From: an uncultured Bacteroides sp.
Lineage (GTDB): Bacteria > Bacteroidota > Bacteroidia > Bacteroidales > Bacteroidaceae
Direction: 5' to 3'
NCBI GenBank assembly: GCA_905201685.1
Contig: CAJKOW010000016.1
Location: 1-32,255 of the forward strand
DNA: 32,255 nucleotides
The notes below the pieces were generated by a model. That model saw only the letters and a list, made by a program, of their open reading frames with translations, was not told where the DNA came from and made no database searches. The first letter of the stretch is position 1. Each line of letters begins with the position of its first letter. A program made the position numbers and the translations under genes. Positions 6,119 to 14,758 of this stretch are shown one piece after another.

Positions 6119-7426
6119 TTACCAAGCCCAGTCGTTGACATTGCAAGAACTTTCAACCTCATCCTCTATCACATCGGGCAGATTGCAGAAGAAGTCGAGA
6201 CCGGTATTCACTTCCAGGTCGTCGATGCTTACTGCACAGGCTTTCAGCTGATCGGCAGTCGGCTTCTTGGGCCAGTCTTCCTTGTGTTCTACCCAGAAAC
6301 CAATTGCATGGTAGGTGTCTCCCTTCTGTGCCAGGATAGCCATGAAGTAATACTTAGGACAAGCCAGACCTTTCGGGGTAAAACCATTGGCATCGGTTGT
6401 CGGGAATTTACTGTCCGCAGCAGCTACGGTACCTTTAAAGTTGATCAAAAGGTTGTCTATCGTACCACCTTTGGTGATATACAGTTTGTCGTATACGTCC
6501 GACAGACAGGATGCTCCCCACTGCTGTACCTGTTCTTCCAAACCTTGCCAGAAGCCCTGATTGAACGAAGAGAATTGCGGAGAAACATTCGTGTAATAGA
6601 ATGTCTGCCAGTTGGCTTCTTCAGAGAAAGCACGATCATATGAAGCACACAAGTGACCCTTATCATAGCCGTCGTTCTTATGGTTGGATTCTTCCGGCTG
6701 CTTGATTCCTTCGGGCAGTTCCGGATCCTGCGACCAGGCATCCTCGGGAGCGCGTTGTACGTTCTTCTGAGCCGTAATCTTGTCGAAACTGAAAGCTACC
6801 CATGCAGCATGTTGCTTTTCTTCGTTCCACTCCAATGCATAATTCAGCATCTGTTCGCCGTTTGTTTCTACAAAATGAGCCACATAGTGATTGGCTGCAT
6901 TCAGATAAGGAATCTCGTAAGACGTTACCGAAACATTGTCGCCTACAGCTGCATTGGCATTGCCATTCTCGCTCAGGTCACGGTCCTTGGAGCTGTCGAC
7001 GATGTATTCTATTGCTACATTATTGCCCTGAATATAGGCTACTCTCAGCTTCAGGAACGTATATTTCGTGGCTCCCTTGTAACGTGCCCAGTAGTTTTTA
7101 CCTTCCATCACTTCGGCTGTTTCCTGCCAGGCATTGTCGGCCGGAACCCCGGTCATGCTTTCCAACGCACCTTCGCCCGCCTGTACAAAGCGCCAGGCAC
7201 TGCCCGTAAACTTCTTGTCCTGTATATAGAAAGGATTAGTGAATTCTTCTGTTTCGAAAACGCTGAAACCTTCGTTACTGTTGGCATAGCCCTTCAGTAT
7301 TACGGTAGAAGAGCCTTGCTGTGTGGTTTCGATATAACCGTTGGCAGGCACATCGGAGTCGTCATTACACCCGGTAAAACACAATCCGAGTGCCAAAACG
7401 CACATTAAAGATAACTTCTTCATCAA
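6119..7426 (-). CDS. Secreted DNA/RNA non-specific endonuclease, lipoprotein
   Basis: The 435-residue protein starts with a lipoprotein signal (MMKKLSLMCVLALGLCFTGC, lipid-modified Cys20), so it should sit on the outer membrane or cell surface. The C-terminal half is a beta-beta-alpha-metal nuclease of the Serratia NucA/EndoG family: DKGH at 255-258 (usual motif DRGH, Arg replaced by Lys; H258 general base), NVSPQFSSFNQGFW (280-293) with metal-ligand Asn289, and Glu297 with the same eight-residue spacing as N119/E127 of the Serratia enzyme. The N-terminal half (about 35-225) is a beta-rich accessory domain, not recognised. It would hydrolyse extracellular DNA and RNA to oligonucleotides. It is the last gene behind the TonB receptor and surface lipoprotein, separated from them by an internal terminator. 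The tandem ATGs at 7426 and 7423 are alternative starts. Confidence 0.88.
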   Translation of the reverse strand: MMKKLSLMCVLALGLCFTGCNDDSDVPANGYIETTQQGSSTVILKGYANSNEGFSVFETEEFTNPFYIQDKKFTGSAWRFVQAGEGALESMTGVPADNAWQETAEVMEGKNYWARYKGATKYTFLKLRVAYIQGNNVAIEYIVDSSKDRDLSENGNANAAVGDNVSVTSYEIPYLNAANHYVAHFVETNGEQMLNYALEWNEEKQHAAWVAFSFDKITAQKNVQRAPEDAWSQDPELPEGIKQPEESNHKNDGYDKGHLCASYDRAFSEEANWQTFYYTNVSPQFSSFNQGFWQGLEEQVQQWGASCLSDVYDKLYITKGGTIDNLLINFKGTVAAADSKFPTTDANGFTPKGLACPKYYFMAILAQKGDTYHAIGFWVEHKEDWPKKPTADQLKACAVSIDDLEVNTGLDFFCNLPDVIEDEVESSCNVNDWAW

Positions 7427-7469
7427 AATAGAGTTTTATTTATTAGTAATATCAAACTATATAACCGAC

Positions 7470-7510
7470 AAAAAAAGGAGTTAGAGGAGCTGGGCTCCAG
7501 TAACTCCTCC
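7470..7510 (-). terminator. Intra-operon terminator/attenuator
   Basis: Between the surface lipoprotein and the nuclease gene, AGGAGTTA (7476-7483) pairs with TAACTCCT (7501-7508) with further inner GGAGC/GCTCC pairing. Read leftward the hairpin is followed by seven T residues (7470-7476). It should end or weaken transcription coming from the receptor and lipoprotein genes, leaving the nuclease at lower level or under its own control. Confidence 0.75.
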
Positions 7511-7532
7511 TTTTATCTATTTAGCTTACGTC

Positions 7533-9986
7533 TTATTCCTTGATAGAAATATTCTTGATTTCTACTGTAGGAGCAACCGCAGCGGTACTCTTATAGTGGA
7601 AAGCAAGACGGATCTTCTGACCGACAAAGTGTGACAGGCTGACAGGTTCGATGGTGTTGAAATCCCAGCTTGAACCTTCAGGCCATCCGTTGATTTCCAG
7701 AGTTTCCCAAGTAGCCGTAGTAGCGTCGCCCGAGAAATCAGTAGAAATCTTCGCATTCAAGTGATTCTTCAAGTCATTTCCTTCCAAGAAATTGATAGCT
7801 ACATCAAATACCATGTTCGGAGCAACAGCCTTTGTCAAGTCAATTTCCGGAGAAATCAGCCAGCTTTCAGCCTCTTTATTACCACTTGAGTATCCGGATC
7901 CTTTCCAACCATAAGAATTGTCAAGCTTCCAAACAAACGACAAACCGGAGAGCTCGATATCCTGTGCAGTGAAGCCACCGCTTTCACCATTCAGTAAAGA
8001 AGACTCTAAATAAACACGAGCCTCTTCCCACTTGCCATCTGTCTTCTGGAAAGTGATGATGCTTGAAGAAGCTACAGTAGTTTGTGTCCATGCCGCACCG
8101 TCGTAAGTGAACTCGGTTGCTGCAATAGCACCGTCGCTATTGGAATTGTAAACAACGGTCACTACATCGTTTGTCTTAGCATAAGGATAAGTACGTTGCA
8201 GGTAAACCGGCAAAGTTTCAGCAGGCTTGCTTACGTAGGAGTATCCCATCTGCGTATAATCGGCCGGCTGCAAAACAGCGATATCGGCAGCATCGGTAGA
8301 ATACTTGCTCCAAGTTTGAGAAGAAGCGTTGTAACGGTAAACAGCAGAAGTATTCGGGGTGACAGAAGCACGGGTCATTGCCAATGCCGAACTAGCGACT
8401 TGATAATTAGTAGTAATCCAAACTGTTATAGTTTCTACTGAACCAAATCTAAAAGCCTCATCTATAGTAAAATACGGTAATACTGCATTCTCTGCAATTT
8501 CAATAGTAGGAGATACCAAATAAGATTCAGTGTCATGATTTGTATTATTCACATATCCATTTGCTATCCATCCGTAAGTTTTATCATTAGCCCATACATA
8601 ATCAAGGCCTCCAGTATTTACATCGTAGATAGTAAAGCCACCCTCATCGCCTAACAATGAATTCTCGGCATATGTATATCCACCTACCTTGTCAGCAGAA
8701 TATGAACCGTAAGAATAAGATGCTTCTCCGTCTTTATTTACATAATAGTTCAATTTTACACTCTTATTCTTAGCCACATTTGTAATCGAGAAAAGATCCG
8801 AACCTCCAGCAGAAGCTATGGTCCACTCGTATCCGTCCTCCCCCATCGTGTCGGCTACATTGAAGCTATCATAAGAACCTGACATATAGAGATATTTTCC
8901 TATTGCATTTTTCAATGCAAAACCATTTGCCGTAGCCTCGACACTCATGACACTGTATGCAGCATCAGCAGCAGAAATAACTCCGTCTGTCACAGTAATA
9001 GGATCAGGATACATATAACCATATGTATAATCGTCACCTGTTAAACGCCCAAACGGGTAGTAATTATTATCAGCACCCAATGAAGCTATCACATATTCAC
9101 CAGCACCAGTAAATCCTTTTGAAGTTTCAACTTTCTTAAATGATCCATCTTCTTGCTTCGAAAACAGATAAACATCCAGATAAGGAACAGAAAGAGCCTT
9201 GAAATTCTTCAATTCCCATTTAGCTCCTCCCTGAGCAGTACTTGTATATTTAAATCCAATATTAACACTTTGTCCTTTATATGCAGACAAATCTACAGCT
9301 CCCATATTGACATAGTTCCAGTTTTCACCTTTAGAACGTACTGGAATTGTAGCTAACTGTGTCCAAGTTGGTTCACTCGGAGTTTCTCCACTACCTCCGC
9401 CACCAATGCTAGGTTCTGTTTCCGAATATGCATAATTTACCACTAACATATCTCCATCTTTTGCATCAGGATTTACAGCCTTCAAAACAGATGAGATTTT
9501 ACCTATAGACTTAGGAGAAAGAAAATTAGCTGTAACTTGATCCCCCCATATCAATTCATAATCGTCAGAAGTAAGGCTATAACTTTTAATGCCATTGAAG
9601 TCCTTCAGATATTCGGGCAGATTCTCAAAATTGTTATAATAGACCGTAACCTTGGAATTATCGTCCAGATAAGGGAACTTGCCGGAGATGAAAGTAGGCA
9701 AATACCATGCAGCCGGTGCATCTTCCGTGAAATATTTATTGGCTCCGACAGCAGCCAAAGCAGCCGCATACGTATTTCCTTCAGGATCTTTGGACAATGC
9801 TATTTCCTTATTCGTGCTATTATTCGCTATTGCTGCATAATCTGAATCAACCAGACGAAGAGTGTCATTCCGCACATCAGTAGGACGAGTCATTTCGTCG
9901 AGCCCAGCAAAGTTATCTTCATTGTAATCGCAACCGCCTAATGCGAGCAACGATGCCATTACGGGAATTATATATTTTCTTTTCAT
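7533..9986 (-). CDS. Large surface lipoprotein with duplicated choice-of-anchor J-like modules
   Basis: The 817-residue protein has a lipoprotein signal ending LLALGGC (Cys19). The rest is beta-rich, exported, and resembles Bacteroidota surface proteins with choice-of-anchor J or DUF5017-type jelly-roll modules: patterns such as VDLSAYKGQSVNIGFKYTS (231-249) and SLSHFVGQKIRLAFHYKS (783-800) are typical. A segment of about 73 residues is present twice, at 442-514 and 662-734, both reading SLL..E.GGF, then GL.[YF]VW..D.[ST]YGW, then ES[YW]L[VI]SP.I. It is 21 bases behind the TonB-dependent receptor and thus likely its surface partner, where SusD would stand in a glycan system. The central part (residues about 109-529) is encoded by much more AT-rich DNA than the flanks. 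A binding role for nucleic acid or protein is inferred from context only. Confidence 0.75.
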   Translation of the reverse strand: MKRKYIIPVMASLLALGGCDYNEDNFAGLDEMTRPTDVRNDTLRLVDSDYAAIANNSTNKEIALSKDPEGNTYAAALAAVGANKYFTEDAPAAWYLPTFISGKFPYLDDNSKVTVYYNNFENLPEYLKDFNGIKSYSLTSDDYELIWGDQVTANFLSPKSIGKISSVLKAVNPDAKDGDMLVVNYAYSETEPSIGGGGSGETPSEPTWTQLATIPVRSKGENWNYVNMGAVDLSAYKGQSVNIGFKYTSTAQGGAKWELKNFKALSVPYLDVYLFSKQEDGSFKKVETSKGFTGAGEYVIASLGADNNYYPFGRLTGDDYTYGYMYPDPITVTDGVISAADAAYSVMSVEATANGFALKNAIGKYLYMSGSYDSFNVADTMGEDGYEWTIASAGGSDLFSITNVAKNKSVKLNYYVNKDGEASYSYGSYSADKVGGYTYAENSLLGDEGGFTIYDVNTGGLDYVWANDKTYGWIANGYVNNTNHDTESYLVSPTIEIAENAVLPYFTIDEAFRFGSVETITVWITTNYQVASSALAMTRASVTPNTSAVYRYNASSQTWSKYSTDAADIAVLQPADYTQMGYSYVSKPAETLPVYLQRTYPYAKTNDVVTVVYNSNSDGAIAATEFTYDGAAWTQTTVASSSIITFQKTDGKWEEARVYLESSLLNGESGGFTAQDIELSGLSFVWKLDNSYGWKGSGYSSGNKEAESWLISPEIDLTKAVAPNMVFDVAINFLEGNDLKNHLNAKISTDFSGDATTATWETLEINGWPEGSSWDFNTIEPVSLSHFVGQKIRLAFHYKSTAAVAPTVEIKNISIKE

Positions 9987-10007
9987 AAAATCGACTAACT
10001 TTAAAGA

Positions 10008-12743
10008 TTAAAAATTAAGCTTCAGTCTTACACTGTACGTACGACCCCAGGCATAGAATACGCGGGCGTCTTCCCAGCTGTGCGAAGCACCATCGATCGC
10101 ATCGGTAATATATTCCTGATCGAATACATTGTCTATATTACCATAAAGTGTCGCATTGATATTACCAATCTTGAAACGATATCTGGCGCTCAGGTCGAAC
10201 ACGTTTGCATCAGGAATTCTCCAAGGACTGTCGTATGACTTCTCGCCGTTGGCTACCAGATCGCTCGAATTGAATGACCACTCAGCATAGTTGCGTCCGT
10301 AGTAGTTCCAATCGATACCTACACTAAGGTCTTTCGTAATCTTGGCATCCAATCCCAGAGCAGCTGTTGTCTGTGCAGAGTTACCAACCTTGGTATCATT
10401 CAAGTGGATAGTCATTGAAGCATGATCTTCGGCCTGGATACCTGAAGCGTGAACAATTTCGCCTTCGCTTGTCCAGCTCTTTACAGGCTGACCGGTTGAA
10501 TCGTAGAAGTAACCTTTAGCATCGCAATTCCAACGCCAGTATCCCATAGAGAACATACCACGAACATCCAACCATCTGAACGGTTTAGCAACCAAATCCA
10601 ATTCAACACCCTGGTGGATAGCATTTACACCACTCATGTTGATACTGATACGATCGACAAACTCACCGTCACGGTTCTTCAAATCGATACCACGGCTCAT
10701 GGTCTTGTTCAACCACTTCGTGTGATACAGGTTCAGGTTGGCAGTCAGATATTTCGAACGGAAGCCATAACCCAATTCTGCAGAGAATACTTTTTCATTA
10801 ACCGCATCCGGGTTGGTCAGGTTGCTGGTTGTAGACTGCAGGAAAGCACCTCCCGAGAAGAAAGGAGCACGGCTGATATAACCAATGTTGGCAAAAACAT
10901 TATGATTGTCAGTGAGGTTGTAGTTCAAACCGCCCTTGGCAGTCCATCCCAAGAAGTTTACAGTCTTAGACTTGGCATGATCGGCATCATAGTAAAAGCG
11001 GTCGTAACGCCAATAACCGGTGTTCGAGATAGAACCGGCAACAAAGGCACTCAGTTTGTCTCTGTTGTATTCGGCCTGTGCAAATACACCTTCCTGTACG
11101 GTATAACCATCATAATCACGATAAACTACATCGCCTACCTGCAATTTCTTGTTAACAAAAGCGTTGCCGGCTGCAGCAGCAGCGTTATTAGCTACCAATA
11201 CATTCTGACGAGAGGAAGAGTCGATGTAATAGTCACCACCATAAAGGTCGCACAATTCATTGGTATGCACACCCTTATAATAACGGAAATCAACACCGCC
11301 ATAGAAATCTACATATTCACCGAACTTTGTAGTATAAGTAGAAAGCAAACCAATCCAAGTGTGCTTGTTATAAGACTTAGACATGGCCATCTTCGAACCG
11401 GTATCGCTTTCCTGATTCAGCTTATAAATTTCGTCGTATGCGAAAGTACCGTCTTCGTGACGGAAAGTAGTGTTCAATGTACCATAAGAAGCACCATACC
11501 AGTTGCTTCTATCAGAAGAAGTAAAACCTTGACCGGCATATCCATAACCGTTACCGATAGATGCGTACAAAGCTGTACTCAAAGAAGAGTTACGGTTAAT
11601 CTGCCACAAGTGATTCAAAGAAAGCTGCGGTTTGTGATAAGCATTGCGGGCAGAAGTCTTTCTTTCGCCATTCAAGCCATATCCGTAAGTAGGATTATAC
11701 TTGTAGGGGCTGTCACCATTCATATACTTCTTTGCTACAGTCTGCCAGCCTTCAATAGTCAAACCGTCGTTGTTATTACGTTGGTTGTGCCACTGAGGAG
11801 CGCCGAAAGCTGTAAACGAAAGCTGATGGTTGTCGTTAATACGCTTTGCGATATTGATAAACCAGTTATAAGCCTCGTATTCGGTACCCTGAATGTATCC
11901 ATCGGCCCAAGTCTTGGCACCCAGCAATGTCAATGCCCAACCAGACTTGCTCATACCTGTAGATACGTTAAACATGATTTTATTATAACCGTCATTTCCC
12001 ATCGCATAAGAAACGGAACCACCTTTCTTTGCTTCTACAGAATTGGTCACAATATTGATAGAACCACCCACCGAAGGAGCAGATACTTTAGAAGCACCTA
12101 AACCGCGTTGAGTCTGCATGCTGCGAGTCACGTCAGAAAGGCCGGCCCAGTTTGACCAATAAATACCTCCCCACTCCATATCGTTCATCGGCACGCCATT
12201 GATCATTACCGCGATATTTTCGGATTCGAAACCACGCATGTTGATACGGGAGTCTCCAAAACCACCACCTTGCTTAGTAGCGTATACACCAGGAGTCGAT
12301 TTCAAAATCTCAGGGAATTCCTTCGTACCTAACTTTTCTTCGATAAACACAGGCTCTACTGTCGACACAGCAACAGGAGTCTTTCGGGCAATGGCCACGG
12401 AGGAAGTGACAACTACGTCATTCAACAATACTGCATCCGGCTGCATCTTGACAACCCCTAAATCAACAGAAGCACCCTTCTGTGTGATTTTCTGCTTCAG
12501 GTCCTTGTAACCCACATACTTGAATACCAAAGTGGCATTCGGAGCAACGCCTTGCTTGAAATAACCGTCAATGTCGGTTACCGAACCTTGCGTAGTACCT
12601 TCTACCATAACGGCAGCTCCCACTAACGGTTCACCTGTTTCTGCGTCAACAAGTTGACCTTTTACTGTAGTCTGAGCCATCGCGTACGAGCTGAGCACAG
12701 ACATCACAGCAACTAATAGGAAATGAATTAGATTTCTTCTCAT
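10008..12743 (-). CDS. TonB-dependent outer-membrane receptor
   Basis: The 911-residue protein has a Sec signal peptide (1-23, cleavage after YAMA), a carboxypeptidase-regulatory-like beta-sandwich (about 26-110: VKGQLVDAETGEPLVGAAV and the GY/GYFKQG pattern), a plug domain (about 118-240, with TPVAVSTVEP, INMRGF and SVGGSINIVTN) and a 22-strand barrel to the terminal aromatic YSVRLKLNF. It imports a ligand too large for porins, driven by TonB-ExbBD. It lacks a SusD partner; instead a surface lipoprotein and a nuclease follow in the same direction, suggesting nucleic acid or its fragments as ligand. No TonB box was assigned. Length is normal for non-SusC-type receptors of this phylum. The ATG at 12743 is the only start giving a signal peptide. 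Confidence 0.92.
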   Translation of the reverse strand: MRRNLIHFLLVAVMSVLSSYAMAQTTVKGQLVDAETGEPLVGAAVMVEGTTQGSVTDIDGYFKQGVAPNATLVFKYVGYKDLKQKITQKGASVDLGVVKMQPDAVLLNDVVVTSSVAIARKTPVAVSTVEPVFIEEKLGTKEFPEILKSTPGVYATKQGGGFGDSRINMRGFESENIAVMINGVPMNDMEWGGIYWSNWAGLSDVTRSMQTQRGLGASKVSAPSVGGSINIVTNSVEAKKGGSVSYAMGNDGYNKIMFNVSTGMSKSGWALTLLGAKTWADGYIQGTEYEAYNWFINIAKRINDNHQLSFTAFGAPQWHNQRNNNDGLTIEGWQTVAKKYMNGDSPYKYNPTYGYGLNGERKTSARNAYHKPQLSLNHLWQINRNSSLSTALYASIGNGYGYAGQGFTSSDRSNWYGASYGTLNTTFRHEDGTFAYDEIYKLNQESDTGSKMAMSKSYNKHTWIGLLSTYTTKFGEYVDFYGGVDFRYYKGVHTNELCDLYGGDYYIDSSSRQNVLVANNAAAAAGNAFVNKKLQVGDVVYRDYDGYTVQEGVFAQAEYNRDKLSAFVAGSISNTGYWRYDRFYYDADHAKSKTVNFLGWTAKGGLNYNLTDNHNVFANIGYISRAPFFSGGAFLQSTTSNLTNPDAVNEKVFSAELGYGFRSKYLTANLNLYHTKWLNKTMSRGIDLKNRDGEFVDRISINMSGVNAIHQGVELDLVAKPFRWLDVRGMFSMGYWRWNCDAKGYFYDSTGQPVKSWTSEGEIVHASGIQAEDHASMTIHLNDTKVGNSAQTTAALGLDAKITKDLSVGIDWNYYGRNYAEWSFNSSDLVANGEKSYDSPWRIPDANVFDLSARYRFKIGNINATLYGNIDNVFDQEYITDAIDGASHSWEDARVFYAWGRTYSVRLKLNF

Positions 12744-12801
12744 AATCCTTCTTTTAGTTAATAGATAGTGTTAATTAAACATTAATTTATGTTCCGAGTT
12801 G

Positions 12802-12809
12802 CAAATATA
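12802..12809 (-). promoter_or_regulatory. Candidate -7 element of the TonB receptor operon
   Basis: Read leftward, TATATTTG fits TAnnTTTG exactly and lies about 58 bases upstream of the receptor start codon. The region 19-21 bases upstream has no clear TTG, so the promoter may need an activator. Confidence 0.45.
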
Positions 12810-13084
12810 ACTAATTAAAACAAGATTTATATTACATTTATGCTACTTTTTTTAAGTTATAGAAAGACATTGCAAACGCCTTTCAGCAAACATTTTCCAT
12901 CCGTTTGCACTGGAGATTTCAATCTGTAAGCGAACAGCAGAAATATTATACATTTTAACACGAAAACAAAGAAGCTAAGAACTTTCTATTAAAAAACGAA
13001 GGAGAATGAAAAGGCATGCCCCTTTATTGCAGAACCACAAAAAAAAGCCTCACCGACCCAAGCCACCCAGATCCTTATAAACGC

Positions 13085-13116
13085 AAAAAAGGTGGAAGAA
13101 CCCGTCTTCCACCTTT
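13085..13116 (-). terminator. Terminator of the TPR gene
   Basis: AAAGGTGGAAGA (13088-13099) and TCTTCCACCTTT (13105-13116) form a perfect 12-bp stem with a 5-base loop. Read leftward a T-run (plus-strand A residues 13085-13090) follows. It lies about 20 bases after the stop codon. Confidence 0.88.
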
Positions 13117-13137
13117 CAAACCTATCGATACAAATGC

Positions 13138-13896
13138 TCATTTCAACTGCTCTGCCACCTGCTTCAACAGATTGTTGGCATTATCCAACATTTTCTTTTG
13201 AGCCGGTTTGTCAGCAGACAACAGCGGAACGAGTTTTTCCAAATATACTTTAGCTTCTTTGAAGTCGTTGTCAGCCTTGGCAGCCTCTTCATCGTATTTT
13301 GCACGATCGGAAGTAGCCAGCGGAGTAGCTTTTCTCAGGATAGTTGCACCATTATTGAAATACAATGCGCCCAAACTATACAATGCATTCACATTGTTTT
13401 CCTGGAAAGCCAAAACTTGTTTGTAAGCTTCTTCAGCTTCTTCTACCTTACCGGCTTTCTGAGCAGTAATACCTGCGTTGATATAATAGTTAGAATACAG
13501 CTTGGTCAATGTCTTGTTGCCGGGAACAGCTTCCAAACCTTCTTTCAATGTAGCTACATACTCATCGTTTTTCTTTAAGTCTTTCAATGCACCGGCTTTT
13601 CCGATGTATGCATTGGCCAGATTATATTTCTTCTGAACGGCAATATCGAAATACTTAACGGCTTCGGCCGGTTTCTTGATTTTATCGGCACATACACCAC
13701 AATTATAGGCAATAACAGAGTCCTGATTATTGGTTTGTGTCAAATAAGTGCTGAATTTTGTGTAAGCTTCCTGGTAGTTCTTTGCTTCAAGGGCGGCTTT
13801 ACCTTCATTGATCAGTTTTGCAGGATCTGCAGCTTCCTGCGCAAAAAAAGTAGTTGCTGCACAACAAAGTGCAAGAGATAAGATTAATTTTTTCAT
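13138..13896 (-). CDS. Exported tetratricopeptide-repeat protein
   Basis: The 252-residue product has an N-terminal Sec signal (MKKLILSLALCCAATTFFAQ, probable cleavage after FFA or FAQ) and then helical TPR-type repeats: KAALEAKNYQEAYTKFSTYL, AVKYFDIAVQKKYNLANAYI, and KVEEAEEAYKQVLAFQENNV each have the alternating small and aromatic residues of the TPR consensus. The C-terminal helix pair (about 205-250) is rich in Lys, Glu and Leu. It is expected to be periplasmic and to act as a protein-protein scaffold; no catalytic motif is visible. It is a single-gene unit with its own strong promoter and terminator. Similar small TPR proteins are common in Bacteroidota, with no assigned function. Confidence 0.85.
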   Translation of the reverse strand: MKKLILSLALCCAATTFFAQEAADPAKLINEGKAALEAKNYQEAYTKFSTYLTQTNNQDSVIAYNCGVCADKIKKPAEAVKYFDIAVQKKYNLANAYIGKAGALKDLKKNDEYVATLKEGLEAVPGNKTLTKLYSNYYINAGITAQKAGKVEEAEEAYKQVLAFQENNVNALYSLGALYFNNGATILRKATPLATSDRAKYDEEAAKADNDFKEAKVYLEKLVPLLSADKPAQKKMLDNANNLLKQVAEQLK

Positions 13897-13925
13897 ATGC
13901 TTTAGTTGTTTATAAATCGACTTCT

Positions 13926-13957
13926 CAAAGGTAACAGACAGAAAGCAGTCATCAAAA
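13926..13957 (-). promoter_or_regulatory. Promoter of the TPR gene
   Basis: Read leftward, TTTTG (13957-13953), exactly 19 bases, then TACCTTTG (13933-13926): a textbook Bacteroidota promoter. The start codon lies about 30 bases downstream of the -7 box. The identical pair of boxes with the same spacing precedes the tRNA-Arg gene. Confidence 0.85.
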
Positions 13958-14032
13958 CCTTTTTAACTTTTTTGACTTTTTTACGATAGTTGTAACAAAC
14001 GTTACATAACGTAAAATTGCCACGGAAAACAT

Positions 14033-14078
14033 AAAAAAAAGTGGCCACGCACTTTTATTCAACGTTCGTGACCACTTT
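14033..14078 (-). terminator. Terminator of the hsp20 gene
   Basis: AAAGTGGCCACG (14038-14049) pairs with CGTGACCACTTT (14067-14078) with one mismatch. Read leftward a T-run (plus-strand A residues 14033-14040) follows. It is about 55 bases after the hsp20 stop codon. Confidence 0.8.
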
Positions 14079-14133
14079 TCAATCATCATACATCTACTAC
14101 CTTCGTGAGGCATATGACTTAATTACCGGAATA

Positions 14134-14565
14134 TTACTTAATGTCGATTACCTTTTTCGATTTAGCTTTCTCTTGCTCAGTGAACTTAGGCAACTCGATG
14201 TTCAACACACCGTTTTCTACATGAGCAGCGATTTGTTCTTTATCTACATCGTCGGGCAGAATCATTGTCTGCTGGAACTTAGAGTATGAGAACTCGCGAC
14301 GCAAATAGCGACCTTCCTTCTTATCCTCGTCCTTGCTTTCATTCTTCTTCTCCATTGTGATGACCAAGTTGTTATCTTCGTCGATATGAACGTTGAAATC
14401 ATCCTTTGTCATACCAGGAGCAGCCAACTCGACTCTGTATTCTTTTTCTGTTTCGAACACATTGATGGCAGGAGCAGTTGCATTTGCTTTTTCCATCCAA
14501 TCGTTATCAAAAAAGTCATTAAAAATACTCGGTAACCAATTTTGATTTCTTCTAACAGGCATCAT
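14134..14565 (-). CDS. Small heat shock protein, Hsp20/alpha-crystallin family
   Basis: The 143-residue cytosolic chaperone binds unfolding proteins without ATP and holds them for refolding by DnaK. It has a short N-terminal arm (NWLPSIFNDFFD, 9-20), an alpha-crystallin domain (about 32-128) with ELAAPGMTKDDFNV (46-59) and the conserved GVLNIELP (119-126), and a basic C-terminal tail with the anchoring-type VID. Two ATGs stand in tandem (14565, 14562); an AGGAG nine bases before the first selects it. Such a strong Shine-Dalgarno sequence is uncommon in this phylum. The gene has a leader of about 200 bases containing GC-rich hairpins and a 36-codon open frame, suggesting control at the RNA level in addition to its own terminator. 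Confidence 0.93.
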   Translation of the reverse strand: MMPVRRNQNWLPSIFNDFFDNDWMEKANATAPAINVFETEKEYRVELAAPGMTKDDFNVHIDEDNNLVITMEKKNESKDEDKKEGRYLRREFSYSKFQQTMILPDDVDKEQIAAHVENGVLNIELPKFTEQEKAKSKKVIDIK

Positions 14566-14574
14566 AGTTGTAAT

Positions 14575-14579
14575 CTCCT
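14575..14579 (-). promoter_or_regulatory. Strong Shine-Dalgarno site of hsp20
   Basis: Read leftward, AGGAG is followed by nine bases and then the ATG at 14565. This decides the first of the two tandem ATGs as start. Confidence 0.6.
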
Positions 14580-14597
14580 ATATTATAAGTTTAACAT

Positions 14598-14708
14598 TCA
14601 ATTTATTCCGAACGCCTGCCCAAACTCCTCAGGCGCTTTCTTCAGGAACACCCTTTCGGGAAGTTCCCTCGGTCTTTCGCCCTCGGCTTCCGAACCGTCG
14701 TTCGCCAT
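14598..14708 (-). CDS. Candidate 36-codon leader ORF upstream of hsp20
   Basis: An ATG at 14708 opens a 36-codon frame (MANDGSEAEG ... QAFGIN) ending with TGA at 14598, 32 bases before the hsp20 start. The product would be acidic-basic mixed and hydrophilic with no signal. The same DNA is GC-rich compared with its flanks and forms strong hairpins, at 14613-14635 (CGCCTG/CAGGCG) and 14645-14667 (GGAAC/GTTCC with an inner CCC-GAAA-GGG loop), and a 5-bp hairpin at 14704-14717. It may therefore be a structured regulatory leader instead of a coding sequence; no ribosome site is evident for the ORF. No family is recognised. Confidence 0.35.
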   Translation of the reverse strand: MANDGSEAEGERPRELPERVFLKKAPEEFGQAFGIN

Positions 14709-14758
14709 AGATATGGCAAACTCCGTGCCAATGGTTTTTTGATGCCTTTATTGACAAT

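Larger units (their letters stand above)
12744..13137. other. Intergenic region between the TonB receptor and TPR genes
   Basis: About 390 bases, AT-rich on the receptor side. It carries the receptor's candidate -7 element (12802-12809) and the terminator of the TPR gene (13085-13116). The middle (about 12840-13080) shows no convincing gene; several CAAACG-like strings (GCAAACGCC, CCGTTTGCAC) recur but do not form a clear site. Confidence 0.6.

Noticed and set aside
10614..12101. A 495-codon rightward open frame opposite the TonB receptor gene
   Set aside because: It is the antisense of a well-supported receptor gene and its product (Ile/Val/Thr/Arg-rich, no domain) looks like a mirror of that coding sequence.
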